64,000 nucleotides of DNA from Styela clava (taxonomy: Eukaryota > Chordata > Ascidiacea > Stolidobranchia > Styelidae). Where the stretch lies: positions 3,844,001-3,908,000 of the forward strand of contig NC_135257.1 in NCBI RefSeq assembly GCF_964204865.1, in the 5' to 3' direction. A program made the position numbers and the translations under genes. Of the stretch, positions 52,543 through 63,364 are shown piece after piece. Each line of letters starts with the position of its first letter. Position 1 is the stretch's first letter. Below the pieces are notes generated by a model. It had not been told where the DNA came from, did no database searches, and saw nothing but the letters and a program-made list of their open reading frames with translations.

Positions 52543-55500
52543 ATGCCGTTCAGAAGTCCTTTTCCCGATATTCAATTACCAGACAAATCATTTTCGGACG
52601 TTATGTTTGACGCCATGAAGCAGCATGGAGAGGAGATCGCATTAGTGAGTGAATATATTTCTGGTGAAAAAGCTGTTTTGTATCTGAACGCCTTTTATGG
52701 CGCCAGTGCATTGGGTTAATCGTACTTCGTCCCTAATGAAAATAAGTGACTGCATGTAAGCATAGTTTATAATTATGCGATAGACATGTGTATTTAGGAG
52801 CAAACAGTTTTATCAGTTATAATAGTCGATGGCCAGGAATACTGCATGAAATGACTCAATATGAAAGAAAATGTAAAAATGCGTTGGCCATCTCTCTAAC
52901 ATGATGTCATACTTGAAAGAGGTAGGCCTACATGTCGCACGACTGCGTTTCGTCTTGTACATGTATCCCGTCTCTGTTATAATGCCTAATTATTCTACAA
53001 ATGCTGTTGAATTTCTGATACAAATATACATACATACAAATTGTTGTAACAACCATGTTGATCCCCAACGTACTGACGTAACTTCTGCACAGCGCAAATA
53101 CCCTCGTTTGACCGAATAAACACGAAATGTGTACGTAGGTCATTCCAAACCTCCACTATTCCTACTAATCTTCAACTACTATAAACTCATCTCGAGAATT
53201 ATCATTATATATATATACAGTGTGCAGACACTGGTAGCCACATAATTCAAAACATACTAATACTTTAATTTTAGGTTGATAATTCAATCGGTGGGAAGTC
53301 CCTGACATTCAAGCAAGTCTATGACCAATCAAGAAATTGTGCTGGATACTTACACAAAACGGGACTTGGAAAGGGAGACGTGGTCGGTCTTTGTTCTCCT
53401 ACCTGCCTTGAATTCCCAGTGGCAATGTTAGGGATAATTGCTGCTGGTGGAGTTGTTGCACCTTGCAATCCAGCATATAGAGTTGGTAAGTATTTGCGAC
53501 TATGGATAATGAGGATATATTGAAAATATCGTCACCCGAATATGGAAATGAGAGCTAGAAACAAATCTGAGCTTATAGCGATGTGTGTGTGTGTGTTATG
53601 GTAATATATGGCGCTTTAAACAATTTGAGTCTTTTGCGCCAGACAATTTCAACCAAAATTTTGTATATGCCTATAGTACTCTCTTGGTAGATTTCTTCCA
53701 TGCACATGATGGTGATCAAATTTGTTTCAAAGATTAATTAAAGTTGAAGCAAAAAGGTATTTTTTACAGGGGAAATATTGCAACAATTTCAAATTTCAAA
53801 ACCCAAGATGGTTATGGTACACGAGGAATGCATAGATACGATGAAGAAAGTTCAGCAACAAACAGAGTCTTTGCAAGTAACATTTCCTTCTGATGTTTAA
53901 CATAATTTTATCTACAAAATTTGGTCGATGGAATTTTATGTCAAACACCTTTTCCAATAACTTTAACCATTTGAAATTTTTTTCTACTCTGTTTCTCTGA
54001 TTGTATTTACTTCAATTATCTCGCCATACGGAATGAAAGTGCGCGCAATGCAACAATGTACTTACCCAAACACAGTCTAACACAAACCTTATTTTTTTAA
54101 AAATTCTGTTTAAAAAAAAATTTATATCTAACCTGAATAAAGTAACAATGTACAATGTTCCACAATTCACAAACAAACATTTTCCAGAAAATATTTGTCA
54201 TTGGTAAAAGCGATGAATTCACTACCTTAATGGAGATGATTGATGACAAAAACAATAAAGGTTAGTTTAATAATTTACTATCGCAAGTAGATGCATTAAT
54301 GCCGTAACTGATTTTAAAATCTCCGTGATGATCGGTACCCAGGATTATTATATATGGTAGCGAAGAAATAGTATTATATGTATACAACTATTTGTTTATG
54401 AAAACCTGGTGAATATTAATACTGGTGCCTAGTTTCAAGCATCAATTGTCCTGTAACGAGGTTGCTATAGTCCCAATATTCCACAATATTACATCGATCT
54501 GTGGTTTAAGCTTTTTGTTTCATTCATGCTTTAGATTTCCCTGATAACATTGTCATCAATGGTGTCGAAGATCTAGCATTATTGCCATATTCCAGTGGAA
54601 CAACTGGACTGCCAAAAAGTGTTATGTTAACTCACAGAAACTTAATATCCGTGGCAATGATATTCGGGTGAGCATGTATTCATTCCTTCTTTACGAAAAT
54701 GAAGGCGTGGCCAAGATAGCAAAACAATAAAAATATTTCTTTGAGAAACTACAACACCTTCTTTTTCAGCAACACTCAAACTCCTGAATTTGTCACAAAC
54801 TCTTATTGTTTGGTTTTTAAAAAAATATTATACGTAATTTGAATTTCAACATAAAACATAACACATAATTCCGTTGAATTTTAGGAACCAACAGTTTACG
54901 AGATTTTTACTAGCATTTTATCATATTGTATGGCGTATAAAGTATCACCGGACAGAAATAGCAAAATAGCACGCCGAATTTCAAAGTACTAGTCTGGCTG
55001 AACAGCAGCATTAAATGAGCGACATTTTGAAAAATTCAGTGGAAACTTCCCTTGTTCAATGAGTGATTTTATTTTCGTATTATCACACAGTCGGAATGGC
55101 CCCGTTTTCGGAGCGAATAAAACGTTCAATTTGTGGCACTCAGTGAATCGTTAAATGAGTTTAATTTATATCCTACGCCATGCGGAATACATTGATAACC
55201 AATTTACTGACACAAAACGTTTCAAATAAATTTATTTTTGAATTTGAAAATTATGTCATTAGTTCTAATAATTTTTTCTAGTACGTCAATGGTGTCTGAA
55301 ACGACTGACTGTATGTACACGGATCGTCCGATGTATCACGCGGGTGGATTCAGCTGTTTTATATTAACTTTGTTTTGCGGAAACAAGCTAATCTTAGAAA
55401 AAGAGTTTGAAGTTGAAACTATGCTAAAAGCAATAGAAAAATATAAGGTAATGCTAATATAATACTTTATCAATTACCTGATCTAGACTTTGAATTTCAT

Positions 55501-58500
55501 CCTATATATAAAATATTCCAATATGGAAGTTCCCAACTCGACCGGCGATCTATCATCCGATTGAATCATTTCAACGCAATGAACAAAAATGTATGTTAAT
55601 AAGATATTTACTATTACTCTGAATCAATGATCCAGTTTGAGTTAAGGTTTATCCGGCATCTTTCATTCCGAAACTGAAACTGATTTATATTAATGAATTT
55701 TACTCATAGAAATATATATATACTCGTTTCTTCAACAGATAAGCCATATTCTAACGGTTCCGCCTATCTTGATTTGCCTAGCTAACGATAAAAGAGTTGA
55801 AAATTATGATGTTTCTTCTGTTAAAGAAGTAGCGTGTGGTGGAGCAGCTCTTGCCCCAGATATACTGCGGAAAATAGAGAAAAGATTTGGGGCTTTCATT
55901 AGACCAGGTAAATGATCACTCTTTAGTTGTAATTAAAATCTGGTGATATAGGTAAGCTATATACGATTAAACTGTATAGCATTCACTTGACTTTGTAATC
56001 CTCAGATAAAAGTACAAGCCCAAAAGATAAGTTAAACTTAAAACGTACGAACTCAACCGGCGTAGACAGATTTCCCAGCATTAAACTGCAAAAACCTACT
56101 TTAAATATTCCATTTTAAAGCTTATGGAATGACAGAATGTCTCGGAATCGCAATCCATGATGGAAAAGAGAGTTTATTTGAAGGCGTTGGAAAAGTTTGC
56201 CGCAACACAGAAGTCAAGGTTGGTTCCAATTAACTTAACAATAGTATTCATAAACAGTGCGCAAATCATCAAAACGTGAATGATTACCATTCCAGATTTT
56301 CAGCGTAACACCGCTTTTGTATTTTTATGGGATTTTGCGTAAAGCTTAGTTGCAATCTTTCAACCACAAGAATGGAGATTATTGATAAAATTGCGCAAGC
56401 ATCACTGCGGTGCACCAATAAAAGGGAAAACTCGAGTTATACCCTTTTTCAAAGAGATTTATCACAGAGGTTGTACAATTGACGTATCTGAGTACGTCTC
56501 GAATAAGTTGTCATTCAATGGTCTTTTATAAATACCAAAAACGATGATGGGACATGAATTGGGCTCTATGAACTCCAAATCAGATAGGGCAGGCGTAAAG
56601 AGGATTGATTTTGCCATTAGAAAAAAATGATTAAATCGAGGCGGAGGTACTGATTTTGCAATGTTACACTTTAATGTTTCCAATATTCAAAACTTCATGC
56701 TGCATTTCAAGTTTCAACCATGCATATTTCTTTGTTCGTCTTGTACATTTGTTAATTGTTAGTAAATTTTTTTTTTAATTGAAGCGAACGACCTGTCCTA
56801 TAGCTTTTTACTTAGTTGGACCTGTGCTATACACAACCTAGAATTCAAGACCCAGAATTTGCAGCATGCAAAATCAGCTTCATTTATATATGTGAGCTGT
56901 GGGGCTAATTCTGGTGATTCCTCAATAAACCATAGTTGGACACGAACGTGTGTTTGTTAAATTTTCATCAATCAGAGACCGGAGAAGTTGTTGGAAGTTT
57001 ATTACATTTAATTTTCTACCTAAATTATGCTGTTTTTTATTTACGTTAAAAGTATCGCCCGATTCTGAATCGCGTTCACTATTTTGTGTGTTTGTTTTAT
57101 TATTTATTTCTTATTTTTGACGGGTTGGCACGTACTTTATGTACGCTTTTTAACTTTATTTTAAGTAATGCTCGCCTCCCAGGTATCTCTGCATTTTGTT
57201 TGTCTGTTTACATTAAAAAAAATGATTGATTGATTGAAATACGATAACACTGAGTTTGGGGTAAGGGCCATGGACATCTACTGATAAACAACTTTTTATC
57301 AGTAACCAACGTCAAATAGGAATTAGTTAATAAATTAAAGATTTTGATTCAAGTCCGATTTCTCCAGAGAGAGAGAGAAATGTAATCATTTGACAGTCAT
57401 ACTCAGTCACTAATTTTATTTTCTTCCTAGATAATCAATTTGCAGTCTGGCAAAGGACTTCAGAAAAATCAGATTGGCGAAATTATAGTCAAGGGACCTC
57501 AGGTACCAATAGTATCTTTGTATAATTGAAGTACAGTATGTATGTGCATAGGTATTGTGTAATAATATATTAAGAAGTGATAAGTTAGCTTGTACACGTG
57601 ACATTCGGTCTTAAACTGCAACATAATTAACAATATGTGACATATAACTAACTTCATGAAGGTCATGAAAGGATACATGGGAAACCCAGATGCTACAGCA
57701 CAAACTATTATGCAAGATGGATGGATTCACACAGGTGATATCGGATATTTTGATAACGATGAAATGTTATATATAATTGATCGCTTGAAGGAAGTCATCA
57801 AATACAAGGGCGTGCAAGTAAGAAAAATAAATAATTAACTCAATAGTGTGAAGGAGCAAAAATTTAATAATTGCAATTTTCTGCAATGACAACTTTTGTT
57901 TAATATAGGTGTCACCAGCGGAATTGGAAAGTGTTATATTAAAACACCCGAAAGTAGCTGATGTTGGAGTCATTGGAATTCCTGATTCTCATGCGGGTGA
58001 ACTTCCAAAAGCTTTTGTCGTGAAGAAGGTTGATGATTTAACCGCAGACGAGTTAGACGCTTTCGTAAAAGGTAAATTAAATATGCCATGGATAATGGAG
58101 GGTTAAAAATATGGACGTCAGGTATGTCGAAAGATATCTTAATGGCATACACGTAGACGTTTTGCAAAATATGATTTGTTTGGTATTTTCACGTCCCGTT
58201 CACGTGAAAATTAATTATAAGAGGATGTAAAGTATGCCAAACATTTGGATACAATTTAGCATTTCGTTTAAATTAAATCGACCAGAACAGGATTATTGTC
58301 GAAATGAGAATTCTTTTTTAGTCTCAAAATTTCGACATATATATATATCCATACATATATGGCCATTGTTTGACCACACCTACAAAAAAAAAAAAAATTA
58401 TCAAAATCCAGAGCGTAACAACATTTCCAACCATTTATTATTGTCAATATTAATATAAGACTCGGTGGATATGTGAGCAATAGATAATCCTTTTAGTACA

Positions 58501-58655
58501 CGATGTAACCCACTAATATTGATGTTTTACTACCAGATGAACTTGTTGATTACAAACAACTGAGAGGTGGAATTGAATTTGTCGAGAAGATCCCAAAATC
58601 ATCAACGGGGAAGATTCAACGCAATGAACTGAAAAAAATGGCCGGTTTTAGATAA
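52543..58655 (+). CDS. 4-coumarate-CoA-ligase-like acyl-CoA synthetase (AMP-forming), intact, 12 exons
   Basis: Exons: 52543-52644, 53275-53485, 53770-53876, 54188-54260, 54535-54667, 55282-55447, 55739-55907, 56121-56218, 57431-57502, 57662-57817, 57909-58071, 58537-58655. All GT-AG and in phase; 1,569 nt, 522 aa. The start is the ATG at 52543 ([12 protein letters not shown]), the same site as in the pseudogene and the orphan exon. Family reaction: ATP plus a carboxylic acid gives an acyl-AMP, then acyl-CoA. Motifs: P-loop-like SSGTTGLPK at 184-192, [13 protein letters not shown] at 322-326, TGD at 401-403, hinge D417[12 protein letters not shown], and catalytic Lys509 in KSSTGKIQ. The residue after the P-loop Lys is Ser193 where most relatives have Gly (PKSVMLTH). 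The C-terminus is GFR, so there is no SKL-type peroxisomal signal. The length is slightly short of plant 4CL but normal for animal relatives. The acid substrate is unknown. It is the only intact member of the local cluster. Confidence 0.93.
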
Positions 58656-59256
58656 AAAGAAAAACGACCAAATTAATAAATATCCCAGCATTACTGCACT
58701 AAAAAATCTATCGTCCAGTTAATTGAACTTTGGAACCACCTAAACAAAATCTTCAAATCTAAACAAATGTTTGCGAACTAGAGACTTTAAGAGAGCTTTA
58801 TAGTGAAAATATCTCAGGAATAGACATTACAAATGTTCAGCCGTTTCTCCATCTTTCAATTGAATAAGCATCATTTTTAAGTTCGTTTTTGAAGTTGCAC
58901 GAAAGAAAGAGGTGTTACCAAATGTTAATTTTCTATTCAAACGATCGTGGATCACTTGTCGAATGATGCGAATCGTCGTCTCACAACAAATTCGACGTAC
59001 CTAAATCACCTTACTCGCGAAACACCATTACATAAAATAACTGCTTGCAATGGGAAATGAATACATTAAAATTCACAGCATTCAAATTCTCAGACCACCG
59101 TAGTGAATAATGTAGAATTAAGAATTAGCAATTTTGACTAATATAATTTCAACAATAATAAAATTACAATTTTATACTGCTATGCGTTTTAATTTTAAAA
59201 TGCTCCGAGCAAACAAGCAAACTGGTTTTGGGAAATGTTTTTTTCACTGTAACAGA
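58632..59256 (+). repeat. Inverted duplication, left arm (3' end of intact synthetase plus flank)
   Basis: Starting inside the last exon (aaaaaaatggccggtttt), this segment reappears in reverse complement at 63365-64000. Shared words include tgtttgcgaactagagactt/tctcgagttcgcaaacattt, 'caaattcgacgtacctaaat' and 'cgagcaaacaagcaaactgg'. Differences are scattered substitutions and small indels. The homology runs off the right edge of the window, so the true arm is longer. Confidence 0.93.
58675..58680 (+). promoter_or_regulatory. Possible polyadenylation signal AATAAA of the intact synthetase
   Basis: The hexamer lies 19 nt after the stop codon. The position is unusually close but possible. Other AATAAA matches occur by chance in such AT-rich DNA, so support is weak. 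Confidence 0.3.
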
Positions 59257-60310
59257 CAATTATTCCCAGGAGGACAGACTACAGCGAAATAGCCAACCAA
59301 ATTAGGTTTACAAGCGATAAGCAAAGTCAACAAGAATTCGTATTATATATATTGTTGCCTAGCAATCTGTATCTTGATATTTTTGGAAAATAATAAATAA
59401 TCTGTTTTGAAAAATTAATTATCTGTACGATAAGCAGACTGACTGTGTAGCTTCAGTATGCGGCTATTTATTTCCGGTAAAGGTTCATCTCCATACATAG
59501 CTGATGATAGGCCTAACTGTAGTAGGCTACAATCTCATTATGTTGACGGTAGTTTGTTGCTCAAATGAGTTATGATCTTTACATTTCTCGAGAAAAGAAT
59601 TGAGATACACCTGATCTTAATAAGTAACCAAGGTGCTTACGATATTCCAATACGGCTTGTGGAGCCCTGTCTTTACTGGCATCTGAAGATTGACGCTTCC
59701 TGTGAACCCATGGGTAATGAAAAGAGATACAATTCATCACGACGTTCTTCAACAAAGACAAGCAACCCATTGCAAAATTTTCGGGGCTATTTTGAGAGTG
59801 CTTTTGCGAGTTGGCGCCTGTGTAAAATGGGGTATACGGTATGTTTTGAACCATCATTATGATTCATCGCATACAACAATCTGTTTTTTAAAAGTACCGG
59901 TAAGGAATTTTAGCCTAGTTTATCACAGGGCAGCTATTTCTACACTAATTTTTCCTTACTGCAATTAAATTAAAACTCCTAGGAAGAAAGAGTGATCATT
60001 GAAATATCTGATTTATATTTAACTTTCTGAAACACAACAGAAAACTGACGAAAAACGCGAAAACGTGGTAATGTTTACGACCACGCTTAAAAACTCTGTC
60101 TAATCGTAAATATATACTACCGTCTAATGAGAAAAGTGTCTTTTTGCATCTTGCTGATTGGCCAATGTCACAAAGTAAACAAGGAAGTCGATGCTCGGGG
60201 AAGGGTCCTATGGCTAAACAGCGTAGGGTTTACTTCTACCGCCAGACCGCGCATATTAACCGCCCACGCAACTTATTTTAGTTCTATTACGAGTTCGGGG
60301 ACTAGCCAAG

Positions 60311-60425
60311 TAACTCCCGTAGTATTTGTACCTGGAAATATGGCCTAACTCTAACTGGTACACAATACACATAGGCTACTACGTTTCGGTGTCCGCCATC
60401 TTGGCTCACATACTACGGGAGTACC
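60311..60425. mobile_element. Short palindromic MITE ('aagatggcgcacaacc' family), diverged copy
   Basis: The left arm gtaactcccgtagtatttgt pairs with the right arm ending catactacgggagtacc, and ccgccatcttgg marks the inner right arm. The core (ggcctaactctaactgg) corresponds to the 'cctaaccc' core of other copies. Confidence 0.75.
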
Positions 60426-60530
60426 ATAATTTGTTTCATTTTTGTTCACCAAGAGACAAAACACGGATCGAAACTAAGAAAAAACCATAATAGATTATCA
60501 GTATATAGAGATGTGAATTTGACTATTTGG

Positions 60531-60618
60531 CAGAAATTATGTCATATACTAAAGCTTAGTAAAGTAGATTTATGGGCATTACTTTTCCCCATATATTATA
60601 ATTTTCTGATGACTGTTA
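60531..60618. repeat. Short direct repeat, copy 1 (partner 63247-63333)
   Basis: Shared words are cagaaattatgt, agcttagtaaagt, gatttatg and ataattttctgat. The copies are about 2.7 kb apart in the same orientation, flanking the orphan exon and the transposon-like pseudogene. Confidence 0.85.
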
Positions 60619-61682
60619 CAGAGACTTTTAAAAAATTTTGTCACAAGGTAATCTTTCTTTATCAGTGCTATATCCTGGATCGGATATAATATTGAAAATA
60701 GTTATATGGTGGCAATGGCGCTTCGCAAAATGTTGTTTTGAAAATTGCAATAAACGAAAAGGTCTGTCTCGGTGATAGTTTAAAGTATGAAAATGTAAAA
60801 ACGGTCAAAAGTAAAGCGTGAAGTGGGCGAGTCCGATGTATTGAAAGAACGGAGTCTTCGGAAGACAAACAGCGATCGAGCCATGGGGTAAGAATCCTTG
60901 AAGTTGTGAGCGCCCGCTTTTAGTCTGGATCCATAACGGTTAAAGTCAGTTTGGTTAACGGTATGTTCGTGACAACTTGGATATAACTAAGAACTATCAC
61001 TAGAGTTCCAGATTTATTCTGGTAATATCCGGATCCATTAGCCGTATTGTACACCAGCGCACTTAATTATAAGTCTCACTGTCATTAAATTGCTCAGATC
61101 GGGATTTTATTCATATATATATATATATACATGAGGCGCATCGGGCTATAAGTAAGGTTGGGCATTTTCGAATACTTTATGATTTCAGAATGAAATCGAA
61201 TATTTTTTTTTTGAATTGAATCTCGAATACTTTGAAAATATAATTGTAAGCGACTTTTTTTTTATTGTGATTGGTCCCCTCAACAAATGAATTACTGAAA
61301 ACGTACAATACATCTCTCAGATAGATTACTGAGCGTCCACACACAATGAAAAACACGTTTTATCAATAACACACTACAGAAAATAGTCATATGTCAGAAT
61401 TGCGTTGAAAAAATATGGCTTCTATGAAAAAAATTGGGGAATTCACCTCGACCATTGGGGGAAAGAAAAAAACGAGATCGCACATAGGCGTATTAAAACT
61501 ATAGTTTCTTTCAAAAATGCTTGTCGTTTTTTTCAAACTACTTTTTTTTTTAATCCTGGACAATTTGATGAACAGAAATTGAATATATGTAGATTCTAAT
61601 TAGCTAATTATTACCGGGGTACACGATCTAACGTTGACAGAGTTTTTGTTAAAAAAAACTGTAACTGTAAATAAGGTTCATT

Positions 61683-61782
61683 ATGCCCTTCAGAAGTCGA
61701 TCACCAGATGTACAACTTTCAGAAAAATCATTATCAGAATTTTTTTCAACAAATTGAAGATCATGGAGATAAAATTGCGTTG
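61683..61782 (+). pseudogene. Orphan, frameshifted first exon of a third acyl-CoA synthetase copy
   Basis: It begins MPFRSRSPDVQLSEKSLSE, clearly related to exon 1 of the gene at 52543, and ends ATTGCGTTG before a good gtaagt donor. It is 100 nt instead of 102. The 2-nt loss lies around a seven-T run and produces a premature TGA. No exon 2-12 homologue follows before the transposon-like sequence at 62195. If the T run is a sequencing error the exon could still be shifted, because one extra or missing T alone does not bring back the full exon length. Confidence 0.85.
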
Positions 61783-62194
61783 GTAAGTAAGTCTATTGAG
61801 AAAATATTAAAATTGCAATACAATTCGCTTAATGGTAATATAATGTAAAATTGAACATTAATTACACTGGCCGACAAACAAATTTTTTTTATGGTGTCTA
61901 AGATGTTTTAACCGTTTTCAGCAAATTTGAGGGCGCTGATTCCCAGAAATGCTGTTACTTTTTCTCTATCAGGGCTGGTTTTTCTTCTACGGTATATCCC
62001 TCTCTGCAGGATGCCGATAGCTACAATAAAGATAGGCAAATTGAAGAAACAACATTTTTCTGTAATTTTATTGAACAGAATAATTTTATTTTATGGAATC
62101 TCACCAAAATATTCACAATTAAAGCTGGAAGTTGTAATAAATGCTAACTAATAGATGTCATCAGCTATAAATTGACGTTTTACTAGTTTTCTGA
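61783..62194. other. Intergenic, nothing recognised
   Basis: This is where intron 1 of the orphan synthetase exon would begin. No second exon was found. Confidence 0.5.
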
Positions 62195-63200
62195 AATGGG
62201 AGGCCCCGGCATCATCGTGCTTGATAGACCAGCAGTTGTCTGCAAGCATGGTGGCATCACAACGACCTTGATAGCAAACTTCCATGCCGCTTATATCTTG
62301 ATGGAAGGGCTTCCTTTGCCCCATCATTCACATCAGACCTGGAAATTTCCTGCAAATATATTTAAAACAGTCGCCATCTTTATCAAAAGCATTCACAAAC
62401 TGCCAAGCTTTATGTGGAGGAAACATAATTTTCAGTGTTGGCTCCAGTGTTGGACACCAAGCTGCCGCAGCAAGCCGACAACGTCGTTGCGATATACTAT
62501 GTCATTTTCCTGAGTGAAATACGACAAGAATTCAATAAGGCGTTTTCCATAGAAGGTTATGAGAGTCTTGGAGCTAGAAATTCAGGAGATTCTTTGGAAA
62601 AGTTGAAATCTCTAGTCAGTTCATTAAGTTATCCATGAGAAAAAGACTATGGCAGTGAAGAAGAAGAAGAAAAACCGACATCTGAAACAGCGCATTCACT
62701 ACTATCAGTGGACGAAACGGAGGTTTGGTCTTCTTCAGAGCCAAGCAATTCCGATTCGGGCAAGCTTTCAAACACTGGAAAAGGAATTTCATTTCATTGT
62801 GGAATTGGCCTAATTGCAGACTCGGAGTTTGGATAATTGCAGACTCAAAGTTTGGATAAACTAACGATCTCCCGTTCTTCCTATTGATTCCCTTTGTGTT
62901 TACTGCACAGAAGTAGCAGTCATCAAAATAAATTTTCGAGACCATTGGAATACCAAAGTGGAGTGACTTTCTATCCTTTTTTGTCCACTGTGGAAGATGC
63001 TCAACACATTGCTTGCATACAATATGGGGTGCCCATACCTTATCTTGATCACCCAGCATTATATTGAAGTAGGCAAGATAAGCACACTTCACAAATTTAC
63101 CGATCCCTTTTCTGTTGGATTGCAATGTATATTCACCGCAAATATAGCAAAATAAATTTAAATTGTTTAAACAATGTCGCCTAAGAGAAGATGTAGTCAT
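62195..63200 (-). pseudogene. Degenerate, internally deleted copy of a multi-copy transposon-like invertebrate gene
   Basis: Reading on the minus strand from the ATG at 63200, the open part shows a zinc-ribbon-like series: LFCYICGEYTLQ, GDQDKVWAPHIVCKQCVEHL, FGIPM, DDCYFCAVNTKGINRKNG, LVYPNFESAI. The frame is then broken by stops and shifts, but the family order continues in other frames: LPESELLGSEED, LNELTRDFNFSKES, YFTQENDIVYRNDVVGLL, AFDKDGDCFKYICRKFPGL, then directly FHQDISGMEVCYQGRCDATM and NCWSIKHDD. I recognise this order from large uncharacterised proteins present in many copies in arthropod and other invertebrate genomes. Between RKFPGL and FHQDI a sizeable block of the family is missing. 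The broken state and multi-copy nature suggest a mobile or formerly mobile gene. The function is unknown and I do not assign a transposon superfamily. Confidence 0.75.
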
Positions 63201-63246
63201 GCAGCTTGTTTATTTTTTTATGTCTAACTTAAGGAATTATAAGACG

Positions 63247-63333
63247 CAGAAATTATGTTATATAGTTAAGCTTAGTAAAGTGGATTTATGAGTATTACTT
63301 TCCCCCATAAACTATAATTTTCTGATTACTGCA
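63247..63333. repeat. Short direct repeat, copy 2 (partner 60531-60618)
   Basis: The same series of words as copy 1, ending at ataattttctgatta. It lies between the transposon-like pseudogene and the right arm of the inverted duplication. Confidence 0.85.
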
Positions 63334-63364
63334 TTCTGTCGATGATGTCTTGACATTGTTCGAG

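Larger units (their letters stand above)
59257..61682. other. Intergenic, repeats only
   Basis: No gene recognised. It holds a palindromic MITE (60311-60425), one copy of a short direct repeat (60531-60618), a TA run (61113-61129) and a stretch near 61155-61245 ('ggttgggcattttcgaatac') that resembles a transposon end but lacks a partner. Frames on both strands at 59572-59862 are open but show no domain. Confidence 0.6.

Noticed and set aside
22910-58655. Idea that GPCRs, oxygenase and synthetases form a functional gene cluster or pathway
   Set aside because: They differ in strand, spacing and family role, and the gaps are filled with transposons. Adjacency alone in an animal genome is not evidence of joint function.
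59572-59968. Open frames on both strands of one segment
   Set aside because: Mutual shadows with no domain, and no splice context that links to a gene.
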